From Trichopria drosophilae (taxonomy: Eukaryota > Arthropoda > Insecta > Hymenoptera > Diapriidae): a stretch of 64,000 bases of DNA. The stretch lies in assembly GCA_030407085.1 (NCBI GenBank), contig CM059584.1, positions 93,512,001 through 93,576,000 on the forward strand, in the 5' to 3' direction. Within the stretch, counting starts at the first letter, position 1. Every line of letters begins with the position of its first letter. This document shows, piece by piece, positions 33,086-46,286 of this stretch. The position numbers were made by a program, and so were the translations under genes. The notes under the pieces are model-generated. The model saw only the letters and a program-made list of their open reading frames with translations. It did no database searches and was not told where the DNA came from.

Positions 33086-34018
33086 TTACAACATAAATCC
33101 TCATATCCCTGACAATTATTGATCAAATTGTATGTATACCCTGACTTTATGAAACGAATATAGGCATGTCTCTGGAACTTTTAACCTTTGGGGTACCATG
33201 AGTTTTAAGACATTAGGAAGTAGATATTTAATAGTTTTTATAAGAAGTTCTTTCAATTATCTACTACTTGTGATAGTCACGTACATAAAATAATTATTCA
33301 ATGCTTAAAAACAAATTTGAGGTAAAATAATGTTCTAATAATTGCAAGTTGCTGAGGAGTACCAAGTACACTTTTTTTTTCATTCTCATTACATAAAATG
33401 TTGAGCGCGTATTGCAGGGTCCCGATTTTTTTTTTACATATATTTGGGACTGTGTCGAACATGAAAATGTACCATAACAAGGTGTGCCTCATTTATAAAT
33501 ACGCAAGAAAAATTCATCAATTCGGGTATCTGCTATTTTTGAGAAAAAACATTTTCAGTCATTTTGTCCTTTTATTTTTTGAGCGCTTATCTTCATAAAA
33601 ATTTATAGCATGGAAATGTTTCTATAGAACATAACAATTTCAAGAAATCTTGATTTTTGGATGTGCCTCATTTATAACAAATTTCACACGTATTTTAATA
33701 TTGACGTTTTCAGCGTCACTCGTTTTAAAAAACTATATTATCAGGTGGCACATTTACAAATTAATTGATGACCCAGTTTATGGCCGCGTTAACGGTTTAT
33801 TCAATTGTCTTAAAGATTTATCCAGATCGCTCAATAAATCTGTAACGAAATATAGGAGATAGCTCGGGAGATAGGTACAGATTATCTTTAATAAGAATGA
33901 GAAGTACGTGTTTCATGCCAATTTACGTTCCGTAGGCCACAATAAAATATAAAATTGCTGTTGGAATACTAAATAGAAGGATAGAAGAACATTTTTGCAG
34001 AGAAATGTTATCGTTTAA
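33086..34018. other. Unassigned sequence
   Basis: AT-rich, with no gene recognised. Short open frames (33398-33598, 33650-33862) show no motif. Confidence 0.4.
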
Positions 34019-34476
34019 CCCTTTCCGACACGGTGGCTACCGGAATTCAGTTGAAAATTTAAGTTTTAAACACAAAATAATGTTTTGCGCCCCTTTTTTT
34101 CAATCCAATTTAAGCGGGAGTTAAAGAAGTGTTTAACATTGTATTTAAGTCAATATTTATTTAATATAACATTTTATAAACAAATTAACAACTAAAAATC
34201 ATCATTTTTATAGAAAAAATGCCTTCGCCGGCAAATGTTCAATTGGTTTGAGATGAAACGGGGTATTCGGGGTTTTTTGGGGTCGTTGATTCCGAACCTG
34301 AATTCCGATTTTGAAAATTTAAAATGGCGGCTTCAATATGGCCGATCAAAAATGTTAAAAATTACCTGAACGAGATGAGACTGGATACTCGGGGGTTTTC
34401 GGGGTCACTGATTACGAATCTGAACTCAGATTTCAGATGAAAAATGGTTCATCGGAAAAATGTGTGCCGGAAAGGG
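34019..34476. mobile_element. piggyBac-type MITE 4 (458 bp)
   Basis: Ends CCCTTTCCGACACG and TGTGCCGGAAAGGG abut TTAA at 34015-34018 and 34477-34480. Two internal units contain GGGGTTTTTTGGGGTCGTTG and CGGGGGTTTTCGGGGTCACT, followed by GAATCTGAA and AAAATGGCGG. It is the same superfamily as MITE 1 with a slightly different terminus. Confidence 0.8.
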
Positions 34477-35560
34477 TTAAAATTATAGTTTATCAAATTT
34501 GTTAAAATAACAGAGACCAACGAGAGTTGGAATTCCGAAACAAGAATATTAATTTCTGACGTATTTTTTTATGCTCAATCCGAAACTGGCTACAGAATTA
34601 ACCTACCACGTTAGGATTTTGAAATATCCTAGTGCAAAAGTTTAAAAACGGAAAATTATTTTTCTTTAACCATTTCAGTTAATTTTTCCAAACTTCCAAT
34701 TATCGATTTTTTATTAAATTTGATATATTAGTGTTTTTCTGGTCGCTGATTGCGAATCAGTTATCGAAATTTTAAAATTCAAAATGGCGGATCCAATATG
34801 GCCGATTAAAAATTATACCAAATTTCAGAAAAAATCACTATTTATTCAAAATGTTGGTCCGAAATATCTTATATTTTAATTCTCTTTCATGCACGGATTC
34901 CAAATGCATTTCCAATCCACCATGTCAACATTTCTCTCTTTACGATGAAGGTTGGTCTCTAAAATCTTCTGACCTCGCGAAGAAAACAAATATGAAAAAG
35001 AGAAATCAAGAAAAGATTCCTAGAGTAAACCCAACAAGTGAAAAAATTGTTCGTTGCTCTGCTCGGATTAAAATTTATCGTAGTTATTAGCCTGTATTCT
35101 TGTACATTTGTCCTAGTTCCTAAGGTTTATATTTGTAAATTGTAAGAATAATCATTGTAATTGTAATTAAATATCAACAAACAAATTATAAATTTATTAT
35201 GTTTTGATTGATCAAATTGAATCCATCGTTCGAGGTCAAATTCTTAATTTTCAATCGCATTATTCGCCCCCTCCCCCTACTCTTATGCCAATTTTCATGA
35301 ACATTTACCAATTTTGCAAGTTTCGATTCGGCATATTGAATCCGCCATTTTGAATTTCGTACATTTGACAAGTGATTCGTGATCAGCGACCTCGAAATCC
35401 ACCAAGTATCGAGTTTCATCTAAATCAAGCAAGGATTCGGATTTTGATCCGCCATACAGGATCCGCCATTTTGAATTTCGAAAATCTGACAACGGATTCG
35501 TAATCAGCGATGCCGAAACCCCCCGTAGCCCCCGAGTACCAAATTTGGAGTCAATCACGT
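34477..35560. repeat. Isolated copies of the AAATGGCGGATCC unit
   Basis: A plus-oriented unit at about 34735-34825 (GGTCGCTGATTGCGAATC...AAAATGGCGGATCC) and minus-oriented units at about 35330-35410 and 35440-35545 lie here without obvious TTAA-bounded termini. They may be the ends of a decayed piggyBac-type element, as the opposite orientations suggest. The frames 35186-35419 and 35295-35558 are repeat read-through. Confidence 0.6.
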
Positions 35561-37140
35561 GAAAGGAAAAATTCCTGACAAACTATTTGTGTAATTATTT
35601 ATTTAATTAGTCAAGCATTTACAACAATTTAATGACACGAACTTTTTTCATCGTTTTATATACCAACAAAACAAAAAATAATTTGAAAAAGATTGTGCTT
35701 CTAAAAATATTTAATTTTTTGTTTAAACTGATAAGTTAAAAGTTCCAGAGATATTCCTATATACCTTACATTGCATTTTTCCATCAGATGGAAAAAAGTA
35801 ACCTTCCTGCCCTTTTTCTATTTAAGATGAAATATGATTCGTTTATGTAAAACCGGCTCATAATATTGCTGCGATATTTTAAATGTTTATCTCTGCAGTT
35901 TCATATAATTTTGGTCAACGGAATTTTGAAAGAGCCTTCAGCTTAAGAGAAATATGTCACTTCAATGATAACCTTCCTGTTTCCATTTAAACTGTACTTT
36001 GTATTTATATTAATTGCACTACACGTAGATACACGACTATAATTTCTGTTTTCACCTTCAAAATATGTTTAATAAGGACAGCCAAGCTTTGGACAAGTTA
36101 ATTAGAGGGATGCTTGGAATAAGGGCGATACGAAGGGAATACGATATTGTATACATTTTTAAACTTCATAAAGTAAGATTTGGTGTAATAATATTTTTTC
36201 ATTAAATCTTATTTTTCTGGAAGAAATGAGTACGATTATTTTGTACTAATTGTTTTGAATTTTCATTACTTTTTAAAAAGATTTGGTGGAATTAACAATG
36301 TACAGAAAATTTGTTTAGCGTTTGGTTAATTGTAAGCGCTCGAAACCAGTAATATCAGTCAGGAGTCAGACAAATAACATCGACTTCGAAAAATCGAATT
36401 GAAAAAAATAACACCATATAGAGAATTTCAAACTAAACAATGTTTACATTTAACATTTTTTAATTCGACTTTTTGAGGAAATAATTAAAAATTGAAAAAT
36501 TTCACGGGCCGCTAATTCACAACTTTTGACTTATATATCACGACATCTCGTGAACTATCAAACGAAACGACTTGCAATTTTAACAACACATACAATATAG
36601 TAATACAAAAACGAATAGAAAGTTAAAAAATTTTAACACCTTTTATTTTTTAATGCAGGCATATTTAAACACGATGCAACGGTATTTATTTTTAAACACT
36701 CGGGGAATCGAGCAAAGTTATTGAAAAAGAAAAACTGAAATTGTGGCATTGTAGAGAAAGAGTTGAGGAAGTTTTCTGCGTCAACAGAATTTGGAAAAAT
36801 TGACACAGTTAAAAGTTACGAATATTAATGTAGCACTAGAATTTTCGACAGCACGCGCCTTTATTCTTAAAGTGTTTTTTGGGATATTAATGATTTAACG
36901 GGCGGAATCGACCTTTTAAACACATTTTTTTAAACTTATGAATCGTAAGATTTGCGAGAGCTGCGAGTCGACTTCCTAGATGGCGCCATACTTCACACTT
37001 GTGTATGAAATGTAGGAACTCCAGAAACCTACGACCAGTACAGCAGCGGTCATGAGTCAATTTCCACCGAACAAACAACATTTTCGAAATGTAAACAAAC
37101 AACGCGACTTTTTTGTACGAACAGCAAACTGCTATTGAAA
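35561..37140. other. Unassigned AT-rich sequence
   Basis: No gene or known repeat recognised. The frame 36887-37273 on the minus strand begins in the tRNA-like sequence at 37161-37230 and is not a gene. Confidence 0.4.
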
Positions 37141-37160
37141 ACGAAGTCGAAAAATTGTTC

Positions 37161-37230
37161 ACCAGGCGGGCATCGAACTCAGGACCTACAACTTCGTAGT
37201 CCAATGCGTTACCACCTGAGCCACGAAACC
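37161..37230 (-). repeat. tRNA-derived SINE head or tRNA pseudogene
   Basis: The minus strand reads GGTTTCGTGGCTCAGGTGGT (A box-like) and, about 30 nt on, GGTCCTGAGTTCGATGCC (B box-like), the spacing of a tRNA gene. The acceptor and T stems do not pair properly, so it is not an intact tRNA. A SINE with an unmapped body (downstream towards lower coordinates) is the likeliest reading. Confidence 0.55.
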
Positions 37231-38486
37231 GAACTTTTGCATAGAATAAAATTTCATAAAAAGCTACAGACATTCATTCACAACTTCCAGGTATGAACTT
37301 TTCTTAAAACACAGACACGAAACAGATGCGTAAAAAAAGACCCCAATTTTCAATTATTTAGAAGTCCAAGTGCTTTGCATTAAACAAAAATTTGTTGTGC
37401 CACATTTTATTTTGTCGTAAACTATCTGGAGATAAAAATGATGCCGTTTAAAAGGGGAATCTCCACAAAACATTTGTATTTTACCCGTTTTTTTATTGCT
37501 TAGAAAATTTATTTATTATCCAAAGAATAAGCCTGTCAGAGTGTCCTTCTGAAGAGTCCATCGCAGGCGTCTGGGACGAAATGTATGTTTCTTTTTATAA
37601 AAATAGGCATTTTGCATTTATTTACGCTATCTTTGAGGAACACTGAAATTCTCGAATATGAAATACATTTTTCTACAGTATATAAACAATAGATTTATAA
37701 AATTTCAGTGGATGATAGCAATCACATTTTTCCCGGTTGTTTACCTCAATTGTTTTGATTATTCGAACCCAATCTCGGTTCAATTTTATTTATTTAGTAT
37801 TTATATTTGTTTCGTCAAAGGACCGTTTATAACCAAGAAATATTATGTTTTAAAATGTTATCATAATGATAATCGGTCGAGAATTTTAATTTTGCACATT
37901 TGTGCACAATATTGAAAGGCCTGTCAATTTTGAAAGTCCAAAAAAAATTCATAGGGTCGCTAAGAACCTATTGAACGCATGGTACGAAAAGTAGGCATAC
38001 GGACGCACGCGCGCGCTTACAGGCATATCCCTTTCGGTTTATCGCGCAAAAATGTAACAGCTTGCTTTTTCAGCAGTAGATGTACGGGGCGGATGATGTG
38101 GCAAACTTTCGTCCTAATTGACCACGTCGTCGGCGATTCAGAGGAAATCAGTTTTCTAGTGGAGAACGCATGGAAGTCGACGAGGCGGTCGAGGCAGTAA
38201 GCGAGGAATGTAGCAAAGAAATTGAAGACGACTTCAGAAAACGTAATCATAAATCCGAGTGTTCGTTATCGAATCATCGAATTTATTAGTGTTTTCTCGG
38301 CTCTCGTCGATTTACTTAGTTGTAAAATGTTCAAGCAAAAAGTTAAGTTCGGACAATCAGATGAAAAAGGACTTGGGTTCAAGATTTCCGTGCAGTGTAA
38401 ATGCGGAGCAGTTCTAATCAAAAAATTATATTTTAAGTTCTAATCCATAAAATAGCTGCAAAATCAGCGACTTCGTCCCAGTCACC
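37231..38486. other. Unassigned sequence
   Basis: No gene recognised. The part after about 37980 is GC-richer and immediately precedes the zinc-knuckle relic, so it may include broken ORF1 sequence. Confidence 0.4.
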
Positions 38487-38729
38487 CAATGCTTTAAACG
38501 CCAAAGATATGGACACATTTCGAAGTTCTGCAAAAACAAAGAAGCAGTCTGTAGAAAAAGTGGAGAAATCGGACACACGGTTAAAGAATGCCAAGAAAAA
38601 GAAAGGTGCATTAACTGCACTAAAACAAAGCTACCAAACGGACACAAGTCCAGTAGCAAAACGTGCCAAGCCCGCGAAAGACTCAAAGAAAGAGCAAAAA
38701 GCAGAACTGACTACGAAGTCACGCAATAA
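38487..38729 (+). pseudogene. Zinc-knuckle (Gag-like ORF1) fragment
   Basis: An 80-codon frame contains three zinc-knuckle units: CFKRQRYGHISKFC, where the second Cys has become Arg; the intact CRKCGEIGHTVKEC; and a variant CINCTKTKLPNGHKSSSKTC. This triple layout is typical of the nucleic-acid-binding ORF1 of Jockey/I-type non-LTR elements, though LTR-element Gag also has such knuckles. The frame ends at a TAA after DYEVTQ. No RT follows; a Mutator-like relic begins about 360 bp later. Confidence 0.65.
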
Positions 38730-39093
38730 AAGGATAAATACATAAGGCAAGAAGAAGAAACAATCCGAAATTTTTGTTTTAATTTTTAACTTTAATTAAG
38801 CGACATCAGTAATAGCAATAACAAGTGATTCGGATTCCACTTTAAAAACTATAGGTCCTTCAGACACAAACCTTTTAAAATCAAAATTTCCACTCGTGTC
38901 GGTTTGATAAGAAATAAACAAGATTAGCAACATAACAATAGTATAGCAATAACGTCTGTAATAATAACTGAAGCCACACATTGGAACAGTTTTTTTTTCT
39001 AACCCATAAAATTATATTATGATCTGAGTAGCAAAAATGCTGTAGAAGAAGAAACTTGTAATGATACAAATGCTAAGCCTTTACTGATTTTCA

Positions 39094-40183
39094 AGCGGCG
39101 ACGGATCGTGGAAAAAGCTCGGATTTTCCTCTCTTTACGGCGTAACGAATTGCATCGCTTATTATTCGGGAAAAGCTATCGATTTAATCATAAAAAGCAG
39201 TTACTGTCAACCGTGTACTTATTTAACGTAATCTAGACAACGAGAAAAGCGCCGAACATCTCGACAATTGTGCCGTAACTCATAAAGGATCGGCAGGAAA
39301 AATGGAAGTCGATGCTGTGCTCGAAATGTTTTGTCGTTCTGAAGAGAAATACGGGGTACGCTATACTAATTACGTCGGCGATGGTGATGCAAAAACGTTT
39401 AAAGGTATTTTGGATGCTAAGCTGTATGAAGATGTTGATCTGACAAAAAGTGAATGCGTAGGTCACAAACGATCAAGAAGCCATATTAGAAACCAAAAAA
39501 AACGCTAAACTTGGTGGAAAAGGAAAGCTTACTGATGAGCTGATTAAAAAATTAACCACTTATTATGGTTTAGCTATTCGAAGGAATGTTCAGTCTATGG
39601 AAAATATGAAACAAGCAATAATGGCTTCTTTTTACCACTTATCTTCGACAAAAATTCACGCTATCACTTTTGCCCTACTGGTGCTCACTCATGGTGTATC
39701 TATAATGCCGCCAAAACCACGAATAACGTCTTTAAACACCCACAAACCATGCGCGAAGAGGTTCAAAAACATATTATGCCGATTTATGAAGATATGTCGC
39801 GAGATGACTTATTGGAACGCTGCATTGGCGGCTTCGTACAAAATGGAAAAGAATATTTTAATACAACTGTATGGCGTTTAGCTCCAAAGCATGTAAACTG
39901 CGGATCAAACATTATTCAAATATCTGCATACTTGGCTGGAGGCATATTCAATGATGGATATGTGTTTACACTAAGAGTTATCAACGATTTTAAATTTGAA
40001 ATCAGCCTGGAGTGCAAAAAAAATGCTGATAATTACGATAAACAACGAATTGAAAGACAAAAAGGACGATCAAAATATGTGTTAAAAGACGCCAGAATTG
40101 CTCGAAAGGAGGAAAATGCTGCAGAGTTGGATGCTTTTCTAGAAGAGCAAGGACTACTTTACAGCCTCGGAATCGGAGATTGA
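39094..40183 (+). pseudogene. Mutator-like (MULE) transposase pseudogene
   Basis: Plus-strand pieces in order: SGDGSWKKLGFSSLYGVTNC and YYSGKAIDLIIKSSYCQPC (39094-39230), with the catalytic-type D in GDGSW; then CAVTHKGSAGKMEVDAVLEM, GVRYTNYVGDGDAKTFKGIL and SECVGH (39270-39470). A stop-interrupted stretch LTTYYGLAIRRNVQSMENMK follows (about 39550). After a frameshift come YHFCPTGAHSWCIYNAAK (about 39665) and MREEVQKHIMPIYEDMSRDD to the stop at 40183. This is the arthropod Mutator-like transposase family as I know it. At least four disruptions make it inactive. The C-terminal third (39749-40183) is still open. No terminal repeats were identified. Confidence 0.75.
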
Positions 40184-41024
40184 GCTGAAGTAGTTATAAG
40201 TCACTTTTCAACTTCACTTCAAGATAACGGAAACTTTGATCGCGTTTCTTTCGAAACGCGTTTTTTCCGCACGGAGCAGAATAACTAAAAAACTTATTAT
40301 CCGATCGACTTGAAATTTTACAAGCATATTTGCTAACTTAAACCATACTTCGTGAACCTGAAACTAAATTAAAATTATTATAATTTTAAAACATTCTCCA
40401 TTTTTTAGAAATTTTTTCTTCTGATAATTTTAATTTCACGAAGTATAAATAAAATAACTTACTGTAATGGAAAAAATGTGTCAATTTCACGGACTTATGC
40501 GTTCCCGGCGCAAAGATGAGGAGCCAAGTTCAATCAGTCCCGCCATTTTGTTTTTTTAACAACAAAAAATTTTTATTGTACCTTTCAATGTTAATTTTAC
40601 AAAGGTATTTTATCTCTTGATTGAATAAATACTTTCTTTTTTTTTAAAAGAACGCCGAAAAAAGTGCTCTCCAGAGAATATTTCCCTCTTAAGTGAGACT
40701 AACACTTTCCTTAACTCATTAACGTCTGAAATGACATTTTACTCTCTTCATTTTCAATCGAGTATTCCGTATCGAAATAAGAGTTGCAAAAAATCAGACG
40801 GTACACGTCCTATTGTTTTCGATGTCGCTCTTTTCAATGGTGTTAAAATTTTCATAAATTTGAAATGAATATGTGTTTTGCATAAATATTTAAAAAGTGA
40901 GGTTTATCTCGGTATATATTTTTTTAAATTCTTGTTTTTACCCCGAAATCGGATTGCTAATGCGCTAAAACATATCTAAATAGTGGATCCGAAAGCTGTA
41001 CTAAAAAGTTACCTTCGTGGATTT
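40184..41024. other. Unassigned AT-rich sequence
   Basis: No gene recognised. Confidence 0.4.
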
Positions 41025-41570
41025 ATTAAATGAAAACGGCGGATCCAATATCGTGGTCTATTTGAAAGAATTTTGTACAGATAATGAAATATTCGAAAAA
41101 AATATATTCAAATCTAACAAATGGATTAGTTAAGTACCTTAAATTACGTTTTGGAGTAGCTGATTGCAAATCTGAACTCTGAATTGTGAATTCAAAACGG
41201 CGTACGAAAATGCGAAAAATGGCTTCAATTCGAATGAAACTGTTTGCTCGGGAGATTTCGAGGTCGTTCATTTCGAATTTGTACTCGGGATTATAAAATT
41301 AATAATGTCGGATCCAATATGGCGGTCTATTCGAATGTATTTCTAATAGGTAATGAAGTATTAAAAAACATATTCAATCCTAGCGAATGGGTTAGTAATG
41401 TACCGTAAATCATATTTTCGACTACGCTGAATACAAATCTGAACTCTGAATTGTAAAATTCAATATGGAAGATCCAGTACAGAGGACGAAAATGAGAAAA
41501 ATGTCTTGGATTCGAATGACATTGTTTACTCCGGGGTGTTCATGGTCGATGATTTAGAATTTGAATATAA
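41025..41570. repeat. Degenerate AAATGGCGGATCC-unit array
   Basis: Repeated pieces such as AAACGGCGGATCCAATAT (41034), GTCGGATCCAATATGGCGG (41308) and CTCGGGAGATTTCGAGGTCG (41247) show about 125-bp spacing. They are older relatives of the units in the piggyBac-type MITEs. No terminal repeats are seen. Confidence 0.5.
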
Positions 41571-44500
41571 CCCAACTAAATAATTTAAATAAAAAAACAA
41601 AAGTTAATCACAACCTATCAACAAGTCAAAAATACTAACACAATGTATCGACACGTCTCCCAGCAACATTCGGTTTATATATTATAACTGATATGCCGTC
41701 TTCTATACAAAAAAGAAATAAAGTTCTCTAACGGGTACAAAAAAAGCGCGGCGCTAGTCACGAATACGACTATCGGCAGCAGGAATAATTACATTGTGTC
41801 TATATGAGAACTGTAAGGGCGCGATTACCTTAGACTGCATTTGTACTTGTGAATAAAATTCTAAACAATTCTCTTTGTTCGGATTTCAATGACTTAGTTG
41901 TCAAACGTAAAAGAGATTGACAAAAAATTAAGCAATATAAATATACAATATAAATATAAATTTTCTTTTAATAATTTCACTTTGTTTGTTTTTGACGATC
42001 ATCATGTCAAACAGAGAGCGTGATATAAAAGTTTCCAAGATTCGATAGAAACTACTGAGAGAGATAACTGCATTGAATAATATGTTTCGAATTCAGACTA
42101 TTCTGTAGAATCTGATGTTGATCATTTTTTGTAACTCCTATTTCGATTCGAAATACTCGATTGAAATTGAACAGATAAAATTAGACAGAATTAAGTAAAA
42201 ACTTTACCGTTGTGAATCAATTGCATGTTTTGTCCCCCGAAACCCGGGTTGTATCGGACACAGTTCGCACCCAAGGTTTAGGTTTAGGGACAGACAGGAT
42301 CGACAGTGCGTACGGACTCGGCAAAGATGTAGGACGTTCGAGTTGAGTGTGAGTGGCGTAAAGCGATGACCATCTTTTGAATTTCTTAAAATACCTTTCC
42401 GAAAATTTGTATTAGACTATGTGGGCAAATCGTCAGAGCTTTTGAATTTTATGAAATATAAGATTCACCATAATTAAACTGTACAGAAATATTTATAAGA
42501 CATTGCTATTTACTAGTAAGGACATGCTTATCAATGTATAGTCGTTTGTGTTGCATGATAGTTGATTAAAAAACCATAGGAAAGCTGAAAGCTTATCAAG
42601 TATCAATAAACATTGCGTGCAAATCGTATTTTCTTTAATATTTGTGCTACAACTTTGGAACGTGTATTCTTTTCATTGCAAAATCGTATGGTTCATTAAT
42701 TACACTTTATAACAACCAAAAACACTTGAAAAATAGGTGTGCCTATCTCTGAATGAGAATGTCATGTATCCAAAGTCGCGTGCAGTGAATTTATGTCAAA
42801 ATTCAATTTTCGTTATTTTCTAACTATAACTTTTGAAACAAACAATAATATGACGTCGTATTATTTGGAACTTTTAATTGATGACATAATAAATAACATA
42901 TTCCATAAATAAGGTGTGCTTGGCCTTATATTAATTCTGTGCCTATTCCCAACTGTAACCTTCCTGTTTAAAAATGTTGTGAAAAATTTATTCTAAAGCT
43001 CATAGTTTTCACGAAAATAATTTATTAACCTTGAAATTTAGAAAAGTTTAATAATTTATTTTTATGAAAACTATAAACTTTGGAGAAAATTTCCTAATAA
43101 CAAAAATGTCTAAGAATTGGTTAAAGAACACTCTCAAATTTTTTCAGATTTTTTAAATGACTTTTTTTAAAATTCCGATTTTTCGAATTTTCGAAAAATC
43201 AAAAATTGTATCCATACGTTCCAAAAAAATTTGAGGGTATTTTTTGACTCATTCCGAAGCACTATTGTTCTTAAAAAACTTTCTCTAAAGTCTATAATTT
43301 TCAAGAAAAAAATTTGTTAAGTTTTAAAAAGAATTTTTAGCTACTAGGCGCCATTTTGGAAACCACAATCTTGAGTGACGAATCTAAACATGGTACATTT
43401 TAATCCTGAGGGTCCATGGACGCGATATTTACACCTTAGATATGTTTCCCAACGCCAGTTCGTGGTGAAAGTAATGTTTTATTGAAAAAGGAAATGTAAA
43501 AAACCATGATTTTTTCTAAAAAAACTTTTATAACTTTTTTGCGGTTTATTTTAGCCAAATTTTATTGAAAGATTCTGAAAGAGTAGAAAATTTTGCGTTA
43601 GAATCAGTGGAGCTAAAATTTTTCCAAAGGCATACATATTTATATACGAATTATCGATGTTCAAACTGATGCTGAAAACTCGTCCGTCTGGGCCATGGAT
43701 TAACAGTATTGTTCAATAATTTAAATATCCATAATGAGCCAAAATCAGTTATTCATACAAAAAAAGGGACTTTACCTGTGCGGTCTTTGTATGTGACATT
43801 TCACCCAGAGGCTTGTGATTTAATTGTCAAATTCAATTTTCTTTCATAATTTCTTTTTAGCAAATTCAATTTAGTAAAATTTAATTAGTTGTGAATTGGT
43901 AGTTAGTTGGATGTATAATTTTCACTGGAAAATAATTCCACCGAACGAATGTCCAGACAGCGAAGCGGAAAATACGGTAATTCATATTATTATTAATTTT
44001 GCATAATTTGATTAAACTTGAATTAATTGAAATTTTAATACTGACATCAGGCTTGAAATAATGTGTATTTATTAAAAAAATTTCAACGTTCTTAAAAAAA
44101 TAGGTAAAATCTGCAAAGAGTAGGCCGAAATACGTGCCTTTTTTTTGTAAAAAAACCGTTTTCGAGCTCCAAACATGAAGATACCTTATTTATGTTTTTT
44201 TGAAATGAAAGGATTTTAGAGTAAAATTATACGTATGATTTTTTGTGTGAATAATGTTTCCCGAAATAAAATTGAATTGAAAAATTACATGCAAAAAACT
44301 CTAGAGATTGGTTCTCCGGAAGTAATAAAGCTAGTTTAATACAAGGTGACATCTAGTAAGTTACTGAAACATATCAAAAATCGGGGAAAATCCGAAATAT
44401 TTTGTTTCTAATACTAGACAATTAATCATAATTTGCCTAAATTGCGCATTGTTACAGCACAGAACAAAATTTTAAAACGATTTATTAATATTATAATTTT

Positions 44501-45400
44501 CACTGACTGTAATTCCATTCAATTTTTTTTAAAACCTCCTTTTATTTAGCCTTTAATTTGTTGTCATATCTTTGGTATTTCATTTTATTCGTATACTTGA
44601 GAGGACTGACGAATTATGCTCGTAATCCGGATAAAAGTACTTTCTGATTATTTAAAAAACTGAACAAAATCTTTTGAAAAGGAAAAAAAGATGCATCTTA
44701 CTACTCTGTATAAATCCATGTTTTCTGATTTTAAATCTGAGTACTTTTTAAAAACTGTCATTCGATCAAAACTTATCCGATTTCGTGCGTAATCCCGAAT
44801 TATATCCAATCCTTTAATTTTAAATCTTTAAGTTTTATTTTCTCTTTAAAAAATGTACAAAATATTTTCCAGGGTTTCGAAACGTATGAAACGTTATTTC
44901 CTACATGTATACCGGACCTGTAAAATAATCATTTTTTGATTCATTACTAATTCGAATTACAAGTTTTAATATTCCTTTCGAAATCGAAAGCCAGTGGCAT
45001 GTTAGTCATTCGAATCTGATCGATATTTTTGAGGTTGTTTAGAACGTCACGCTGCTTCGCCAGAAAACAAATGCGCGGTCTATCGACGATATGCATTTTC
45101 TTCGTATTTATTCTCGACATTCACCGACAATGCTACCATTGCGATAATCGCAAAGCTCTTCCTGTAGGTTAATGTCAATGCTGAATAACTTGAAAACGAT
45201 AGTTTGAAACATTTTCGGCAAAGTAACTTTCGTTTCAGAATTTTAGGCTCTTTCTGCTGGTAAGCGGGGTTTAATAGGTTGCGAATCGTGCAACCTCCAC
45301 GCGGTACATCTCGGGTAATGCTAATGCCGACGGTATTGTTAGAAAAGACTGAATACATACATATTTTAGGAATAAATTGCAGTTAAAACCTCGCTATGTT
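41571..45400. other. Long AT-rich stretch without a recognised gene
   Basis: About 3.8 kb without a convincing coding sequence. An imperfect palindrome of AGTTTTCAYGAAAATAATTT type spans about 42992-43085, and related wording recurs near 43270-43310. The segment 45100-45290 resembles the arms of the 49353-49701 MITE (AACTTGAAAACGATAGTTTG, CGACAATGCTACCATTGCG). It may be a diverged relative. Confidence 0.45.
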
Positions 45401-45912
45401 ATTAATCCTATACTTGAAATTTTCGAACATTCAAAAAACTTTTCAAATTCGTTGTAAAAAATAGTGGTTCTCATTTAAAAAATTGAACTTGACCTTGAAA
45501 TGACCTTCAAGGTCATGAACAAGGTCAAATTCACTGCTACAATTAAATAGCCAGGGAAAAATTCTCAAACTTTTGTCTGAAACATTTTCCCCGAAAATGT
45601 ACTCCCGGTGAGATATTTCGCCGTTCCGGGACTTTTAAGTTTCACCTTGAAACGACCTTGACCAAAAAATCGGTCATATCATATTCGGACGTAAAATTTC
45701 CCGCTCATTCCGAATCCATGAACAAAAATAGGCGTTCCCATAAGAAAAAACGAACATGATCTTCAAATGACCTTGAAAATGGTAGTCAAGGTCAAAATCG
45801 AAGTCACCATCATTTGGCCCCCTTTCAACCATATAACTTTTATCTGAAACATTTTTTCGGGCAACGCTTACGTTTTGTGACATTTTACTGTCTAAGTTAA
45901 AATTGGTCACCC
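45401..45912. repeat. Repeat with seven TCAAGGTCA-type half-sites
   Basis: TCAAGGTCA-type extended nuclear-receptor half-sites, in either orientation, occur at 45490-45498, 45507-45515, 45519-45527, 45642-45650, 45653-45661, 45768-45776 and 45786-45794. Most match exactly, others with one change. The motif CTGAAACATTTTY recurs with them, suggesting an internally repeated element. The right side ends GGTCACCCTGTATATA, a terminus style shared with the DD41D element. Such half-sites are known targets of FTZ-F1/ERR-type receptors; occupancy here is unknown. Confidence 0.7.
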
Positions 45913-46286
45913 TGTATATAAGACCATAATGATACAGACAGTAATTAGTAAAACACAGTAAACATGTAATATGCATCGAATAGTCTATTACAATACAAGT
46001 GCATGAAGTAAGTGTTTAGCAACTTTTATTTATTAATACTTCGGCTGGCTTGTTGTCGGGGTCGAAGTTTTGAAAATGCTCATTTTCAATTTTCATACAT
46101 ATAGGATACACTATATTGTTGTAACATATCTATAGAAGCCACTTGGGCCTAAATATGATTGGACCCCCAAATATCAATATAATTTCATAATATAATTGAA
46201 AGCTGTTAGTAAACAAACGAGTATTAAGGAATAACCGACTCTCCACTGGGTCGAAGTTTCTGAGCGAGCGAGGCACCATGCCAACA
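45913..46286. other. Unassigned sequence
   Basis: The space between the half-site repeat and the Penelope-like element. It may include its 3' UTR (minus strand ACTTCGACCCCG-type wording near 46050). Confidence 0.4.

Noticed and set aside
37161..37230. A functional tRNA gene
   Set aside because: A and B box-like sequences exist, but the acceptor and T stems do not pair, so a SINE head or pseudogene is likelier.
36887..37273. 128-codon minus frame
   Set aside because: It starts just upstream of the tRNA-like sequence and runs through it into unassigned DNA; no domain recognised.
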